Of a stretch of DNA of 64,000 bases, positions 1 to 9,511 are shown in pieces. How positions within the stretch are numbered: position 1 is the stretch's first letter; each line of letters begins with the position of its first letter. The notes under the pieces were generated by a model. That model was not told the origin of the DNA. It saw only the letters and a list, made by a program, of their open reading frames with translations, and searched no databases. Source of the DNA: Actinophytocola sp044466355. GTDB taxonomy: Bacteria; Actinomycetota; Actinomycetes; Mycobacteriales; Pseudonocardiaceae. The stretch covers positions 310,001 to 374,000 of the forward strand of contig NZ_JBITMQ010000001.1 in NCBI RefSeq assembly GCF_044466355.1, read 5' to 3'. Made by a program: the position numbers and the translations under genes.

Positions 1-335
1 CAGGCCCACGCGCTCCGGTCGCCGATCTTGGAGAGCGTGTGCAACGCCTGGCTGCGGGCCTGGGGCCGCGCGGAGCCGAGCTCCTGGCGGAGCCGCGGCA
101 GCGTGACCCCGGGCGAGAGCCGGGTCAGCGCCCAGGACAGCATGTCGCGCACGAAGAAGTCCGGCTCGACCGCGCACCGCTCGACGAGCGCGTCCAGCAG
201 GCCGGGGTCGGGGTGCGAGCCCGCCGCCATGGCCGCCTTGAGCCGGACCGACGAGTCGTCGGCGCCGAGCGCCGTGGCCACGCGGGTGTTCTGCGGGGTT
301 CCGTGTGTCGGGTTGATCGGGACCACCTCCCGCAC
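1..335 (-). CDS. HEAT-repeat protein (C-terminal part outside window)
   Basis: On the minus strand a frame opens at GTG 335 (or GTG 326) and runs off the window start. It begins VREVVPINPTHGTPQNTRVA and continues with helical repeat text such as ALGADDSSVRLKAAMAAG, SHPDPGLLDALVERCAVEP and DFFVRDMLSWALTRLS. Paired alpha-helices of this kind with regular Asp/Arg/Ala positions are typical of HEAT repeats, which act as protein-binding scaffolds. Proteins of this type are often found beside or fused to MerR-type regulators in actinomycetes (recalled, not checked). The MerR-like operator at 346-366 sits directly upstream and could make this mRNA nearly leaderless, which is why the start is uncertain. 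Function unknown. Confidence 0.72.
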   Translation of the reverse strand, partial: MREVVPINPTHGTPQNTRVATALGADDSSVRLKAAMAAGSHPDPGLLDALVERCAVEPDFFVRDMLSWALTRLSPGVTLPRLRQELGSARPQARSQALHTLSKIGDRSAWA

Positions 336-338
336 CCC

Positions 339-369
339 AGTGGACACGTTGTCACCGTGTCAAGGTCAA
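339..369 (-). promoter_or_regulatory. MerR-type promoter/operator
   Basis: The minus strand carries TTGACC (369-364), a 19-bp spacer and TCCACT (344-339). The spacer holds the near-perfect dyad ACCTTGACAC-G-GTGACAACGT (366-346). An over-long 19-bp spacer filled by a dyad is the hallmark of promoters controlled by MerR-family activators. It drives the HEAT-repeat gene, whose start codon lies only 5-20 nt downstream. Confidence 0.6.
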
Positions 370-526
370 GCCCGCGACCGCGAATCACGCGATCGATGTC
401 GCCACCCACCCGTCATGGCCAGGTCGGCTTCGGTCGCGGGCCGCGGCATCGGGCAGGATGTCGCTGTCGGCACACTCCCACATCAACGGACCAGGTGATC
501 ACGATCGACGGCGGTTCGACAGTCTG

Positions 527-1591
527 ATGACCACCGTCCGGATCGGTGCGCTCGCGCCGCTGACCCGGCCCGGCTGGGTCGAGGCGGGCACGCACCTGCT
601 CGCCGGGCTCGAGGCGGCCGTGTACGACGTGAACGACGGCGGCGGCATCGCGGGCCGACCGCTCGAGCTGGTGGTCCGGGACACCGCGGCGGACCCACGG
701 CGGGCGGCGGCCGCCGTGGACGAGCTGGCTCGTTCGGGCGTGGTCGCCGTGGTGGGGGAGTACCACAGCGTCGTCGCCCGTGCCGCTGCCGCCAGGGCCG
801 ACGCGCTCGGCGTGCCGTTCCTGTGCTCGTCGGCGGTGCTCGACGCGCTCACCGACGAGCCGACGGACTGGGTCGCGCGCCTGGCCCCCGCACAGTCCCG
901 CGGCTGGCAGCTCTATGCCGACTTCCTCCTCGGCCGGGGCCATCGGCGCATCGCCGTGGCGACCCAGCCGAGTGTGTACTGGGCGACCGGGACCGGGGTG
1001 CTGCGGGACCACCTCGCGGCGCGCGGCGGCTCCGTCGTCGAGCTCGACATGGGTGCGCGCACGCCCGAGGCCGTGTGCGACGAACTCGTCGCCGACCGTG
1101 CGACCGCGCTCCTCCTGCTGGTGGGTCATCCCGACCCGGCGGTGCCGATCGTCCGGGCCGTTCGCCGCGACCAGCGCCTCACCGAGGTCGTGATCGGTGC
1201 TCCGGCAGGCCAGCCGGAACTGCCCGACTGGCTGGCGCTGCTGGGGGACGACGGCGCCGCGGTCCCGTTCCTGCGCTACCTCCCCGAACGTCTCAGTCCG
1301 CTCGGTGCCCGCGTCGAGACGACGCTCCGCGCGCGTCTCGGTGGCGTGCCCTCGTTCGTCGCCTTCGAGGGCTACGACACGATCGCCGTGCTCGCCGAGG
1401 TGCTGCGCGCGCACGGCGTGGACCGGGCCCGCGTCGCCGGGGCCTGGCCGCACGTCTCCGTGGACGGGACCCGGGGGCGGATCCGGTTCTCCCGCACGCC
1501 CGGCATCGGCGTGTGGCAGTGGGCCTGGCCGCCGATCCAGGTCGTGGACCGGGATCCGGCGGATCCGGGTCGTTTCCGGACACTCGGTTAG
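527..1591 (+). CDS. Periplasmic-binding-protein-like ligand-binding protein (Peripla_BP_6 type), no signal peptide
   Basis: The 354-aa product has the type I periplasmic binding fold of branched-chain amino acid/amide receptors. It opens MTTVRIGALAPLTRPGW, followed by GLEAAVYDVNDGGGIAGRPL and VVAVVGEYHSVV, the usual N-lobe signature. ATG 527 is chosen because homology begins there; the frame is open back to 458 but adds no hydrophobic signal or lipobox. No ABC permease or ATPase gene lies nearby. Family members normally deliver substrate to an ABC transporter, but the missing export signal suggests a cytoplasmic ligand sensor here. A TetR gene starts 9 bp downstream, so the two are probably one operon and may share a ligand (inference). 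Confidence 0.8.
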   Translation: MTTVRIGALAPLTRPGWVEAGTHLLAGLEAAVYDVNDGGGIAGRPLELVVRDTAADPRRAAAAVDELARSGVVAVVGEYHSVVARAAAARADALGVPFLCSSAVLDALTDEPTDWVARLAPAQSRGWQLYADFLLGRGHRRIAVATQPSVYWATGTGVLRDHLAARGGSVVELDMGARTPEAVCDELVADRATALLLLVGHPDPAVPIVRAVRRDQRLTEVVIGAPAGQPELPDWLALLGDDGAAVPFLRYLPERLSPLGARVETTLRARLGGVPSFVAFEGYDTIAVLAEVLRAHGVDRARVAGAWPHVSVDGTRGRIRFSRTPGIGVWQWAWPPIQVVDRDPADPGRFRTLG

Positions 1592-1600
1592 AGTTGCCCG

Positions 1601-2197
1601 GTGCCACGCTGGATCCCTCGGGCCGAGGAGCGGCTGCGCGACGCCGCGGTCGAGCTGTTCCTCGAGCGTGGCTTCGAGAACGTGACGGTCACGGACATCA
1701 CCGAACGGGCGGGGCTGACCAGGCGCACCTTCTCCCGCTACTTCACGGACAAACGCGACGTGCTGTTCGCCGGGTCCGAGCAGCTCGCCGACGCCGTCCG
1801 TGACGCGGTGGCCGCGGCCGACGAGGACCTCGGCCCGTGGGACGCGACGGTGACCGCGTTGCGGGACGTGGGGGACCAGCTGGTCCGGAACGTCCCCACC
1901 GCCGGGTCGCGCCGCGTGGTGATCGGGACCAGCGCGGAACTCCAGGAACGGGAACGCACCAAGTTCGCACTGGTCGCGGCGGGGATCGCCGAGGCGCTGC
2001 GCGGGCGGGGCACCCCGGCCCCCTTGGCCGAGGTGCTCGCCGAGGTCTGCGTGACCGCGCTCCGGGCCGCGTTCGAACGCTGGCTCGACGGCGCGGGCAC
2101 GGTGGCGTTCTCGTCCGTGTTCGACGACGTCACCGCCGAGCTCGCCGCGGCGCTGAGCGGGGCACAGCACCGGTCGGACTCCGTCAGTCGAGGATGA
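1601..2197 (+). CDS. TetR/AcrR family transcriptional regulator
   Basis: The 198-aa protein has an N-terminal TetR helix-turn-helix: RLRDAAVELFLERGFENVTV, then TDITERAGLTRRTFSRYF and a DKRDVLF tail (about residues 8-55). The C-terminal ligand domain is family-variable. It starts at GTG 1601, 9 bp after the binding-protein-like gene, so it is probably translated from the same message. Its 3' end overlaps the convergent reductase gene by 14 bp. The regulated target is not evident; its own operon is the simplest candidate. The dyad at 3301-3345 is a second possibility. Confidence 0.9.
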   Translation: MPRWIPRAEERLRDAAVELFLERGFENVTVTDITERAGLTRRTFSRYFTDKRDVLFAGSEQLADAVRDAVAAADEDLGPWDATVTALRDVGDQLVRNVPTAGSRRVVIGTSAELQERERTKFALVAAGIAEALRGRGTPAPLAEVLAEVCVTALRAAFERWLDGAGTVAFSSVFDDVTAELAAALSGAQHRSDSVSRG

Positions 2198-3269
2198 AGG
2201 TGCCGCCCGCGGCGACGGCCAGGTCGGGACCCAACGCGGCCGCCGGGGTGTGGGCGCCGGGCTTGCCCTCGCCCCTGGCGAGCCGCGCGGCGGTCTCGGC
2301 GGCCACGGCGGCGGTGTAGTCCATCGCCTCGCCGGCGCGTAGCCAGCCTTCCCGCGTGGTGCCGTCGGGCCAGCTGACGACCGCGTGTCCCCAGGAGTGC
2401 CGCCGCGGCCGGGGAGCCGCCTTGAGCCGGATGGCCGCCAGCCGGCGGACCGCGAAGCGGCGCAGGGCGGGGATCGACAGCAGCCTCCCGGCCAGCGGCA
2501 GGGCGGCCCGTGCGGCGGGCGCGGTCGGCGCCAGCACGGACGTCACCACCACCGACGGCGCGCCACTGGCCCGTTGTGCCGCCAGCAGCTCGGCCGACGG
2601 GACGCTCGCGGTCTTCGCCGTCTCCCCGTCGGGCAGGGTGAGGTGCCGCGGGTCGGCGCCGAGCCGGGCCGTGACGAGGCGACCGTCCCGGTAGCGGCGT
2701 CCGCCGGTGGTCAGCGCGTCGATGACGGAGGCGGCGAGGGACGTGCCGACCGTGCCGCCGTCGTTGGCCACGGACGCCAGGGCGTCGACCCGCACGTGGT
2801 CCGGGGTGGGGCGCCCCTCGCACAGCCTCGCCACCACGGCTTCCGTTGCCAGGACGCCGAATCCGGCACCGGTCACGAGGGTGCTGCCCCCGGCCGCCGC
2901 CTCCTCGTGCAGGTCGAGCAGGCGCGGCACGGCGACCAGGTCGTTGGCCAGGTCCAGGTAGTGCCCGCCGGGCAGGCAGGCACGTGCGATCCGCGTGGCC
3001 GTCGCGGCGTACTCGCCGATGGTGTTGAGGACCACGGCGGGCCGCTGCCGCGTGATCTCGGCGGCGATCCGGTCGGCCGTGTCCGCGACCACGACCTGCG
3101 CGTCGTCGCCGAGTCCGAGGTCGGCCGCCACCGTGCGCAGGCGTTCCTCGTCGCGTCCCACCAGCGTGGCCGTGCCGCCCTGGGCCTTGATGCGGGCGGC
3201 GACCGCGCGGCCGACCCGGCCCGTCGCCCCCAGGATCCACACCGCGCCGGGCTCGGTGTTCGACGTCAT
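2184..3269 (-). CDS. Saccharopine dehydrogenase-like NAD(P)-binding oxidoreductase
   Basis: The 361-aa protein has an N-terminal Rossmann fold: AVWILGATGRVGRAVAARI (GxxGxxG) and TLVGRDEERL. The later layout (NTIGEYAATATRIARACLPG, HYLDLANDL, SLVTGAGFG-like text) matches the saccharopine-dehydrogenase/trans-acting enoyl reductase superfamily of actinobacteria. These are soluble or lipid-associated reductases, often of unknown substrate. ATG 3269 is preferred over the upstream ATG 3308 because GGAGAGGAAG lies a good distance ahead of it. A long inverted repeat (3301-3345) covers the promoter, suggesting repression by a dimeric regulator. Substrate unknown. Confidence 0.82.
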   Translation of the reverse strand: MTSNTEPGAVWILGATGRVGRAVAARIKAQGGTATLVGRDEERLRTVAADLGLGDDAQVVVADTADRIAAEITRQRPAVVLNTIGEYAATATRIARACLPGGHYLDLANDLVAVPRLLDLHEEAAAGGSTLVTGAGFGVLATEAVVARLCEGRPTPDHVRVDALASVANDGGTVGTSLAASVIDALTTGGRRYRDGRLVTARLGADPRHLTLPDGETAKTASVPSAELLAAQRASGAPSVVVTSVLAPTAPAARAALPLAGRLLSIPALRRFAVRRLAAIRLKAAPRPRRHSWGHAVVSWPDGTTREGWLRAGEAMDYTAAVAAETAARLARGEGKPGAHTPAAALGPDLAVAAGGTFILD

Positions 3270-3300
3270 CGCGCTTCCTCTCCGCCGGGACACCCAGTGA

Positions 3301-3345
3301 TGTCTCACTGTGTCATCACACTAGCACTGATGACACGGTGAGACA
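3301..3345. promoter_or_regulatory. Long inverted repeat, probable operator
   Basis: Left arm 3301-3318 (TGTCTCACTGTGTCATCA) and right arm 3328-3345 (TGATGACACGGTGAGACA) pair over 18 bp with one mismatch around a 9-nt spacer. The site lies about 30-75 bp ahead of the saccharopine-dehydrogenase-like gene. The half-sites resemble TetR-type operators such as TGATGACAC/GTGTCATCA. The reverse-strand TAGTGT within the spacer could be a -10, so a bound dimer would block transcription. Confidence 0.6.
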
Positions 3346-3389
3346 TGAACTCCGTTCTGGGTGTGATGCGGAAGCGGGTCAGCCGCCGG

Positions 3390-5723
3390 TCAGGGGGTCG
3401 GTACGACCGCGTACGCCGTGCTGCTGCCGTTGCCGATCGCGGTGACGACGCCGAGGCCGTGCACCGGCACCGGAACCGTGGTGTGACTGTCTACGGTGTC
3501 GTTGCCCAGCGCGCCGTCGTAGTTGCTGCCCCACGCCCACACCGTGCCGTCGTCACGCAGTGCGTAGCCGCCTCGGTTGCTCGTCCCGGACGCGGTGACG
3601 CCGGTGAGGTTCGCGACCTGGACCGGCGCGTTGTACGCGCAGCCCGAGGTGTCGATGCCGATCCCGCACTGGACCCCGTTGCCGAGCTCGCCCTCGGTGT
3701 TGTCGCCCCACGCCCAGAGCGTGCCGTCGTCACGCACCGCCTGGCCGTGGTAGTTACCGCTGGCGACGGCGGTCGCGTCGGTCAGGCCGGTCACCTGGAC
3801 CGGCACGTCGGACAGGCAGGGCACACCATCGGCGCAGAACTCGCCGTGCCCCAGCGCGCCGGAGAAGTTGTAGCCCCACGACCACACCGTCCCGTCGGAA
3901 CGCCGTGCGTAGGTGCCGTTGCTGGGGCCGCCGCCCGCGATCGCCGTGACGTCGGTGAGCCCGGTGACCTGGACCGGCGTGGTGGAGAAGTCGACGTCCG
4001 ACCCGTTGCCGAGGTGTCCGCCACCGTTGAAGCCCCAGGCGCGGACGGTGCCGTCGGCCAGCACCGCGTACCCGGTCGAGTCGCCCGCGCCGATCGCGGT
4101 GACGCCCGCCAGGCCGGTCACCCGCACCGGGACCGCGGAGTGGGTCCGGGTGCCGTTGCCGAGCTGCCCGTGGAAGTTGTCACCCCACGCCCACACCGTG
4201 CCGTCCGCGCGGAGCGCGTAGGCGTGCTGCCCCCGCGCCGCGATCGCGGTGACGCCGGTCAGCCCGGCCACCGGCACGGGCACCGCCGACCCGCCGTAGG
4301 AGGCGGCGGTCCACCCGTTGCCGAGCTGGCCCGCGTAGTTGCCGCCCCACGCCCACACGGTGCCGTCGGCCCGCAGGGCGTACCCGTTCGACGACCCACC
4401 GGTCACCGCGCGCACCCCGGACAGTCCGATCACCCGCGTCGGCGTGCCCGACGAGCCGCCGAGCTGTCCGGTGCCCAGCTGCCTGCTCCAGTTGCTGCCC
4501 CACGCGTAGACGCAGTCGGTCGTGCACGGCTCGGCGTCGACGGCGGCGAAGTACCCGGCCACGTCCGCGACGAGGTGGACCGACCCGTTGGCGTTGTAGA
4601 GCGCGACCGCCCGCTCTCCGGAGAACGCGACGACCGCGGCGTTGGGCACGATCTGCCCGGCGGACAGGTTGAGCGTGGACGCGATGGGCACGTCCCCGAC
4701 CGGCGCCCACGCGGTGACGAAGGTCGAGGTCGTCGCGTCGACGGCGGTGAGGTTGAGCGCGACCGCGGTCGCCGTGTCCGGCACCGTGTTCGCCAGGTCG
4801 ACGGTGCGGACGCTCCTCGGGCCCAACGGTGTGGTCGTGCCGCCGGTGCCCGTGCCGTACCGGGTGTCGAGGACCCGCTCGGGTGACAGCGGAACGAAGT
4901 GCGCGCCGTACTCGGGGGTGTAGAAGCCGGTCACGTCGACGATCACGTGCGTCGACCCGACGTGGTTGTAGAGGTTGACCTCGCGGTCCGTGCCGAGGGC
5001 GACGGTCACCAGGTTCGCGCGGGTGTCCCCGGCCGGGATGTTCACGTTGGACGCGGTCGGCCGCGAGGTGCCCGCCGGCCACGCGGTCACGAACGTCCCG
5101 GCCGTGGGCTTCGTGACCGTCAGGTTGAAGGTCACCGCGGTCGCGGACGCGGGGACCCGGCCGGTGAAGTCCACGACCCGGGTGAGGCGCTGTCCCAGGG
5201 CGGGCCCGGTCTCGCGGGTGTCGAGCACCCGGGCGGGCGCCAGCGCCGTGAACTTGGTGCCCGTGCCCGTGCCGTAGTGGCCCGCCAGGTCGGCGAGCAG
5301 GTGCACGCTGCCGGAATGGTTGTAGATGTTCACCTTCCGGTCGGTGCCGAGGGCGACGGTCACCTGGTTCGCGCGGGTGTCTCCGGCGGGCACGTTGAGG
5401 TTGGAGGCCGTCGGCCTGGTCATGCCCGCGGGGAACACGGTCACGACGGTGGACGCCGTCGGCGTCACCGCCGTCACGTTCAGCACGACCGCGGTCGCGG
5501 TCGCGGGCACACGCGTGGCCAGGTCGAGGGTGATGGTGCGCCGCGCCCCGACGGGCCCGGCGCCGTTCCGGGTGTCCAGCACACGGACCGGTGACCTCGG
5601 CGAGAACGTCGACGCCGTGCCGGCGTCGACGGAGGGCGCGGCAGGTGCCGCCACCGGGGTGGCGAGCACGAGACCGGCGGACAGCAGGAGTCCGGTCAGG
5701 ACAGCAGAGAAGACACGTCGCAC
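3390..5723 (-). CDS. Secreted RCC1-type seven-blade beta-propeller protein with three N-terminal repeat modules
   Basis: The 777-aa protein opens with a Sec signal peptide (MRRVFSAVLTGLLLSAGLVL, cleavage after an APA-type site near residue 30). Three about 115-aa modules follow (roughly 40-395), each carrying a PxRVLDTR motif and the text ASNLNVPAGDTRANQVTVAL or a variant. Residues about 405-777 hold seven RCC1-like blades, each with WGxN (WGSNW, WGGNY, WGDNF, WGFNG, WGYNF, WGDNT, WGSNY) and an RADGTVWAWG-type strand. RCC1 propellers are protein- or ligand-binding scaffolds; no catalytic signature is visible. GTG 5723 has a GGGGGA site upstream. Exported; binding partner unknown. Confidence 0.88.
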   Translation of the reverse strand: MRRVFSAVLTGLLLSAGLVLATPVAAPAAPSVDAGTASTFSPRSPVRVLDTRNGAGPVGARRTITLDLATRVPATATAVVLNVTAVTPTASTVVTVFPAGMTRPTASNLNVPAGDTRANQVTVALGTDRKVNIYNHSGSVHLLADLAGHYGTGTGTKFTALAPARVLDTRETGPALGQRLTRVVDFTGRVPASATAVTFNLTVTKPTAGTFVTAWPAGTSRPTASNVNIPAGDTRANLVTVALGTDREVNLYNHVGSTHVIVDVTGFYTPEYGAHFVPLSPERVLDTRYGTGTGGTTTPLGPRSVRTVDLANTVPDTATAVALNLTAVDATTSTFVTAWAPVGDVPIASTLNLSAGQIVPNAAVVAFSGERAVALYNANGSVHLVADVAGYFAAVDAEPCTTDCVYAWGSNWSRQLGTGQLGGSSGTPTRVIGLSGVRAVTGGSSNGYALRADGTVWAWGGNYAGQLGNGWTAASYGGSAVPVPVAGLTGVTAIAARGQHAYALRADGTVWAWGDNFHGQLGNGTRTHSAVPVRVTGLAGVTAIGAGDSTGYAVLADGTVRAWGFNGGGHLGNGSDVDFSTTPVQVTGLTDVTAIAGGGPSNGTYARRSDGTVWSWGYNFSGALGHGEFCADGVPCLSDVPVQVTGLTDATAVASGNYHGQAVRDDGTLWAWGDNTEGELGNGVQCGIGIDTSGCAYNAPVQVANLTGVTASGTSNRGGYALRDDGTVWAWGSNYDGALGNDTVDSHTTVPVPVHGLGVVTAIGNGSSTAYAVVPTP

Positions 5724-5810
5724 GGTGACATCCCCCAGGAGTCAGGCCCCGACCCGGAACGGGACTGTAGCCAGAAGATCCTTCGTCGACAAGGTGGTTC
5801 GTGAAAAACC

Positions 5811-5841
5811 GAGCCCACCGCGGGCACGGCGCGGTGGGCTC
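5811..5841 (-). terminator. Rho-independent terminator of the HAF-like secreted protein gene
   Basis: A perfect 12-bp stem GAGCCCACCGCG/CGCGGTGGGCTC encloses a 7-nt loop. On the minus strand it is followed by a TTTTT run (from 5806-5810), just 21 bp past the stop codon at 5863. It separates this gene from the RCC1 protein gene further downstream. Confidence 0.8.
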
Positions 5842-5862
5842 GTTGTCAGTGGCCGGACTGGT

Positions 5863-6858
5863 TCAGACGCGCTGCCAGATGACGGCTGTGTCGGTGAACG
5901 TGGCCTCGTCGTGGGAGTAGCCGGCGACCGTGCCGTTGGTGAACAGCGTGGTCGGGTGGAAGGACGGCATGAACGTGGCGGGCAGAGTGCTGCGGACGCC
6001 GTTCTCGTCGACGAACCAGGCGTCGCCGCCGGTGTTGCCGCGGGCGAGCAGGTCACCGTTGGCGTTCATGCCGTACAACTGGATGTCGGGGACGAACCGC
6101 TGGACCCGGCCCTTGGTGTTCCAGATGGCCGCGCCCAGCAGGTTGGCGCTCCCGCCGATCATGCCGTTCTCGATGGTCAGCACGCTGTGCCCGTGGTCGC
6201 GGTCGACGCGCTCCAGTTCGCGCGGCTGTCCCGTGCTGTCCCAGCGGAAGGCGCGGCTCGGCCCGGAACCGACCGGTTCGATCACGCTGGCGACGACGGT
6301 GCCGTCGTCGCCGATCGAGACGCCGTTGGCGCTCGTGGGGTAGGGCATGGGCAGCAGCCGGTAGGTGCCGGGGGCCGACGCGGGCCACAGGATCACCTGG
6401 TAGTCGGCGGTGCCGACGATGTCGCCGTTGTCGTTCACCGACGTCGCCACGCTGGCCGACCCGGCCGGTGCCGGCAGGTCCTCGTAGTGGTCACCGGTCC
6501 ACTTGACCGCCTGCGGCTGCTCGTCGTACGCGGCGTGCGAGCCGACCGCCACGCCGCTCGTGTTGATCGCGGTGAGGTCGGTGAGGTCGTCGAACGCCTC
6601 GCCGAGGACGGTCAACGCGGTGCCGCGCCAGACGATGCCCGGCCGGTACTGCCCGCCGCTGTCGAACGAGTCGTACGAGCCGACGATCTGGTCGACGCCG
6701 TCGGTCCCGTTGACCCGGACGGAGAACACGTCCGCGGGCACCTCCAGCGGGACGGCGGTCCAGGTCGGTTCCGCCGCGGCGGCCGTCGGTGCGAACGCGG
6801 CCACGGCCGCGGCGGTCATCGCGGCGGCGCCGAGCCGCCTGGCCAGCTTGTTACCCAT
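5863..6858 (-). CDS. Secreted HAF-repeat-like beta-propeller protein
   Basis: The 331-aa protein has a clear Sec signal peptide (MGNKLARRLGAAAMTAAAVA, Ala-rich h-region, AAAAE cleavage near 29). The mature part is built from repeats in which TAINTSGVAVGSHAAY, VNDNGDIVGTADYQ, ANGVSIGDDGTVVASV and GMNANGDLLARG recur about every 45-50 residues. These N-x-x-G-x-V-x-G strands resemble HAF repeats, likely a beta-propeller. No catalytic residues are recognised. ATG 6858 follows GGAG. It lies upstream of, and on the same strand as, the RCC1-like gene, but a strong terminator separates them. Extracellular; function unknown. Confidence 0.75.
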   Translation of the reverse strand: MGNKLARRLGAAAMTAAAVAAFAPTAAAAEPTWTAVPLEVPADVFSVRVNGTDGVDQIVGSYDSFDSGGQYRPGIVWRGTALTVLGEAFDDLTDLTAINTSGVAVGSHAAYDEQPQAVKWTGDHYEDLPAPAGSASVATSVNDNGDIVGTADYQVILWPASAPGTYRLLPMPYPTSANGVSIGDDGTVVASVIEPVGSGPSRAFRWDSTGQPRELERVDRDHGHSVLTIENGMIGGSANLLGAAIWNTKGRVQRFVPDIQLYGMNANGDLLARGNTGGDAWFVDENGVRSTLPATFMPSFHPTTLFTNGTVAGYSHDEATFTDTAVIWQRV

Positions 6859-7075
6859 CGATACTCCGATTCCCCAGTGACGAACGCAGGTGTTCGTGTC
6901 GTTTCCAACATCGACTTCGGCGCGTCGCTCGTTACCCGGAAACCGTTCTGGGTGGACAATTGTTCACCTGGCCGTCGCCGCCGCGTCGACGCGGCCATGA
7001 TCTCCGCGGCCCGGTCGGCAGGCAGCCGCCCCTCGTGCATTGGACGTCATACGTCGGCGGCACCATGCTGATGCC

Positions 7076-7696
7076 ATGACCACACGCACGGGCAAGGTGA
7101 CCTGCGATCTCACGATCACCCTCGACGGGTACGCGGCCGGGCACAACCAGAGCGAGGAGCGCCCGTTCGGCGACGACGGCGGGGACGGCTGGGGCGACAA
7201 GCTGCACGCCTGGTACGGCGAGGGGCCCGAGGCGCACCCGGCCGAGTTCGCACGGATGATGACGGCCAAGGCGTTCGTCATGGGCCGCAACATGTTCGGC
7301 CCGGAGCGCGGCGAGTGGGACCGGAACTGGAAGGGCTGGTGGGGCGACAACCCGCCGTACCACAGCTCGGTCTTCGTGCTCACCCACCACCCGCGTGAGC
7401 CGCAGCCGATGGACGGCGGCACCACGTTCTACTTCGTCACCGACGGCATCGAGGCCGCGCTGAGCCGCGCCAGGGAGGCCGCCGGGGGTGGCGACATCTC
7501 CATCCACGGCGGCGCGACCACCGTCAACCAGTACCTCGCCGCCGGTCACATCGACGAACTGCGGCTGCACATCGCGCCGTTCACGCTCGGCGCGGGCACC
7601 CGGCTGTTCGACGGCGTCCCGCCGCTGAACCTCGAGCAGGTGGAGTCGCGGGCGGCGCGCTCGGTCACACACCTGATCTACCGGGTGCTGCGCTGA
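7076..7696 (+). CDS. Dihydrofolate reductase/RibD C-terminal family protein
   Basis: The 206-aa cytoplasmic protein opens TGKVTCDLTITLDGYAAG, the first strand of RibD_C/DHFR-like reductases. GRNMFGPERGEW, then FVLTHHPREP and ISIHGGATTVNQYLAAGHID complete the NADPH-binding core, ending with the DELRLHIAPFTLGAG strand. Family members reduce pteridine- or pyrimidine-like substrates, but these small stand-alone versions are mostly uncharacterised. ATG 7076 is chosen because homology starts there; no good Shine-Dalgarno is seen. A convergent hairpin (7721-7760) follows it. Confidence 0.87.
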   Translation: MTTRTGKVTCDLTITLDGYAAGHNQSEERPFGDDGGDGWGDKLHAWYGEGPEAHPAEFARMMTAKAFVMGRNMFGPERGEWDRNWKGWWGDNPPYHSSVFVLTHHPREPQPMDGGTTFYFVTDGIEAALSRAREAAGGGDISIHGGATTVNQYLAAGHIDELRLHIAPFTLGAGTRLFDGVPPLNLEQVESRAARSVTHLIYRVLR

Positions 7697-7720
7697 CCGA
7701 CGGGGCGGGATCACGTGGAA

Positions 7721-7760
7721 CAGCCCTTGTGAGCGGTCCGGAACCCGCTCACAAGGGCTG
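7721..7760. terminator. Bidirectional hairpin between convergent genes
   Basis: A perfect 16-bp stem CAGCCCTTGTGAGCGG/CCGCTCACAAGGGCTG has an 8-nt loop (7737-7744). It lies between the convergent DHFR-family and chitinase stop codons. No U-run follows on either strand, as is common for actinomycete terminators. Confidence 0.75.
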
Positions 7761-7771
7761 CGGTCGACGGG

Positions 7772-9364
<1,593 letters not shown>

Positions 9365-9409
9365 CGGTCTCCTCGTTGAGCGATGGCAGGGAGCACTGCC
9401 CAAAATGTG

Positions 9410-9445
9410 TGGTCTAGACCAAATCGAACACAAGGGTCTAGACCA
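9410..9445 (-). promoter_or_regulatory. Two DasR-like operators (dre) ahead of the chitinase
   Basis: TGGTCTAGACCA at 9410-9421 is a perfect 12-bp palindrome. GGGTCTAGACCA at 9434-9445 is a one-mismatch copy 24 bp away, on nearly the same helix face. This matches the DasR (GntR-family) consensus ACTGGTCTAGACCAGT known upstream of streptomycete chitinase genes. The sites lie about 46-81 bp before the chitinase start. Confidence 0.85.
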
Positions 9446-9511
9446 TTTCTTCACTCGAATGGACTAGTGCGGCCCGCATCGATCGGTGGCGCCCGGGGTA
9501 TCCGGGTTGCC

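Noticed and set aside
413..2170. 585-codon open frame on the minus strand
   Set aside because: It is antisense to the binding-protein-like and TetR genes, is Arg/Gly/Pro/His-rich without any domain pattern, and arises from the high GC third-position bias.
3345..4886. 513-codon plus-strand frame opposite the RCC1-type protein
   Set aside because: Its repeat-like text is only the antisense of RCC1 repeats.
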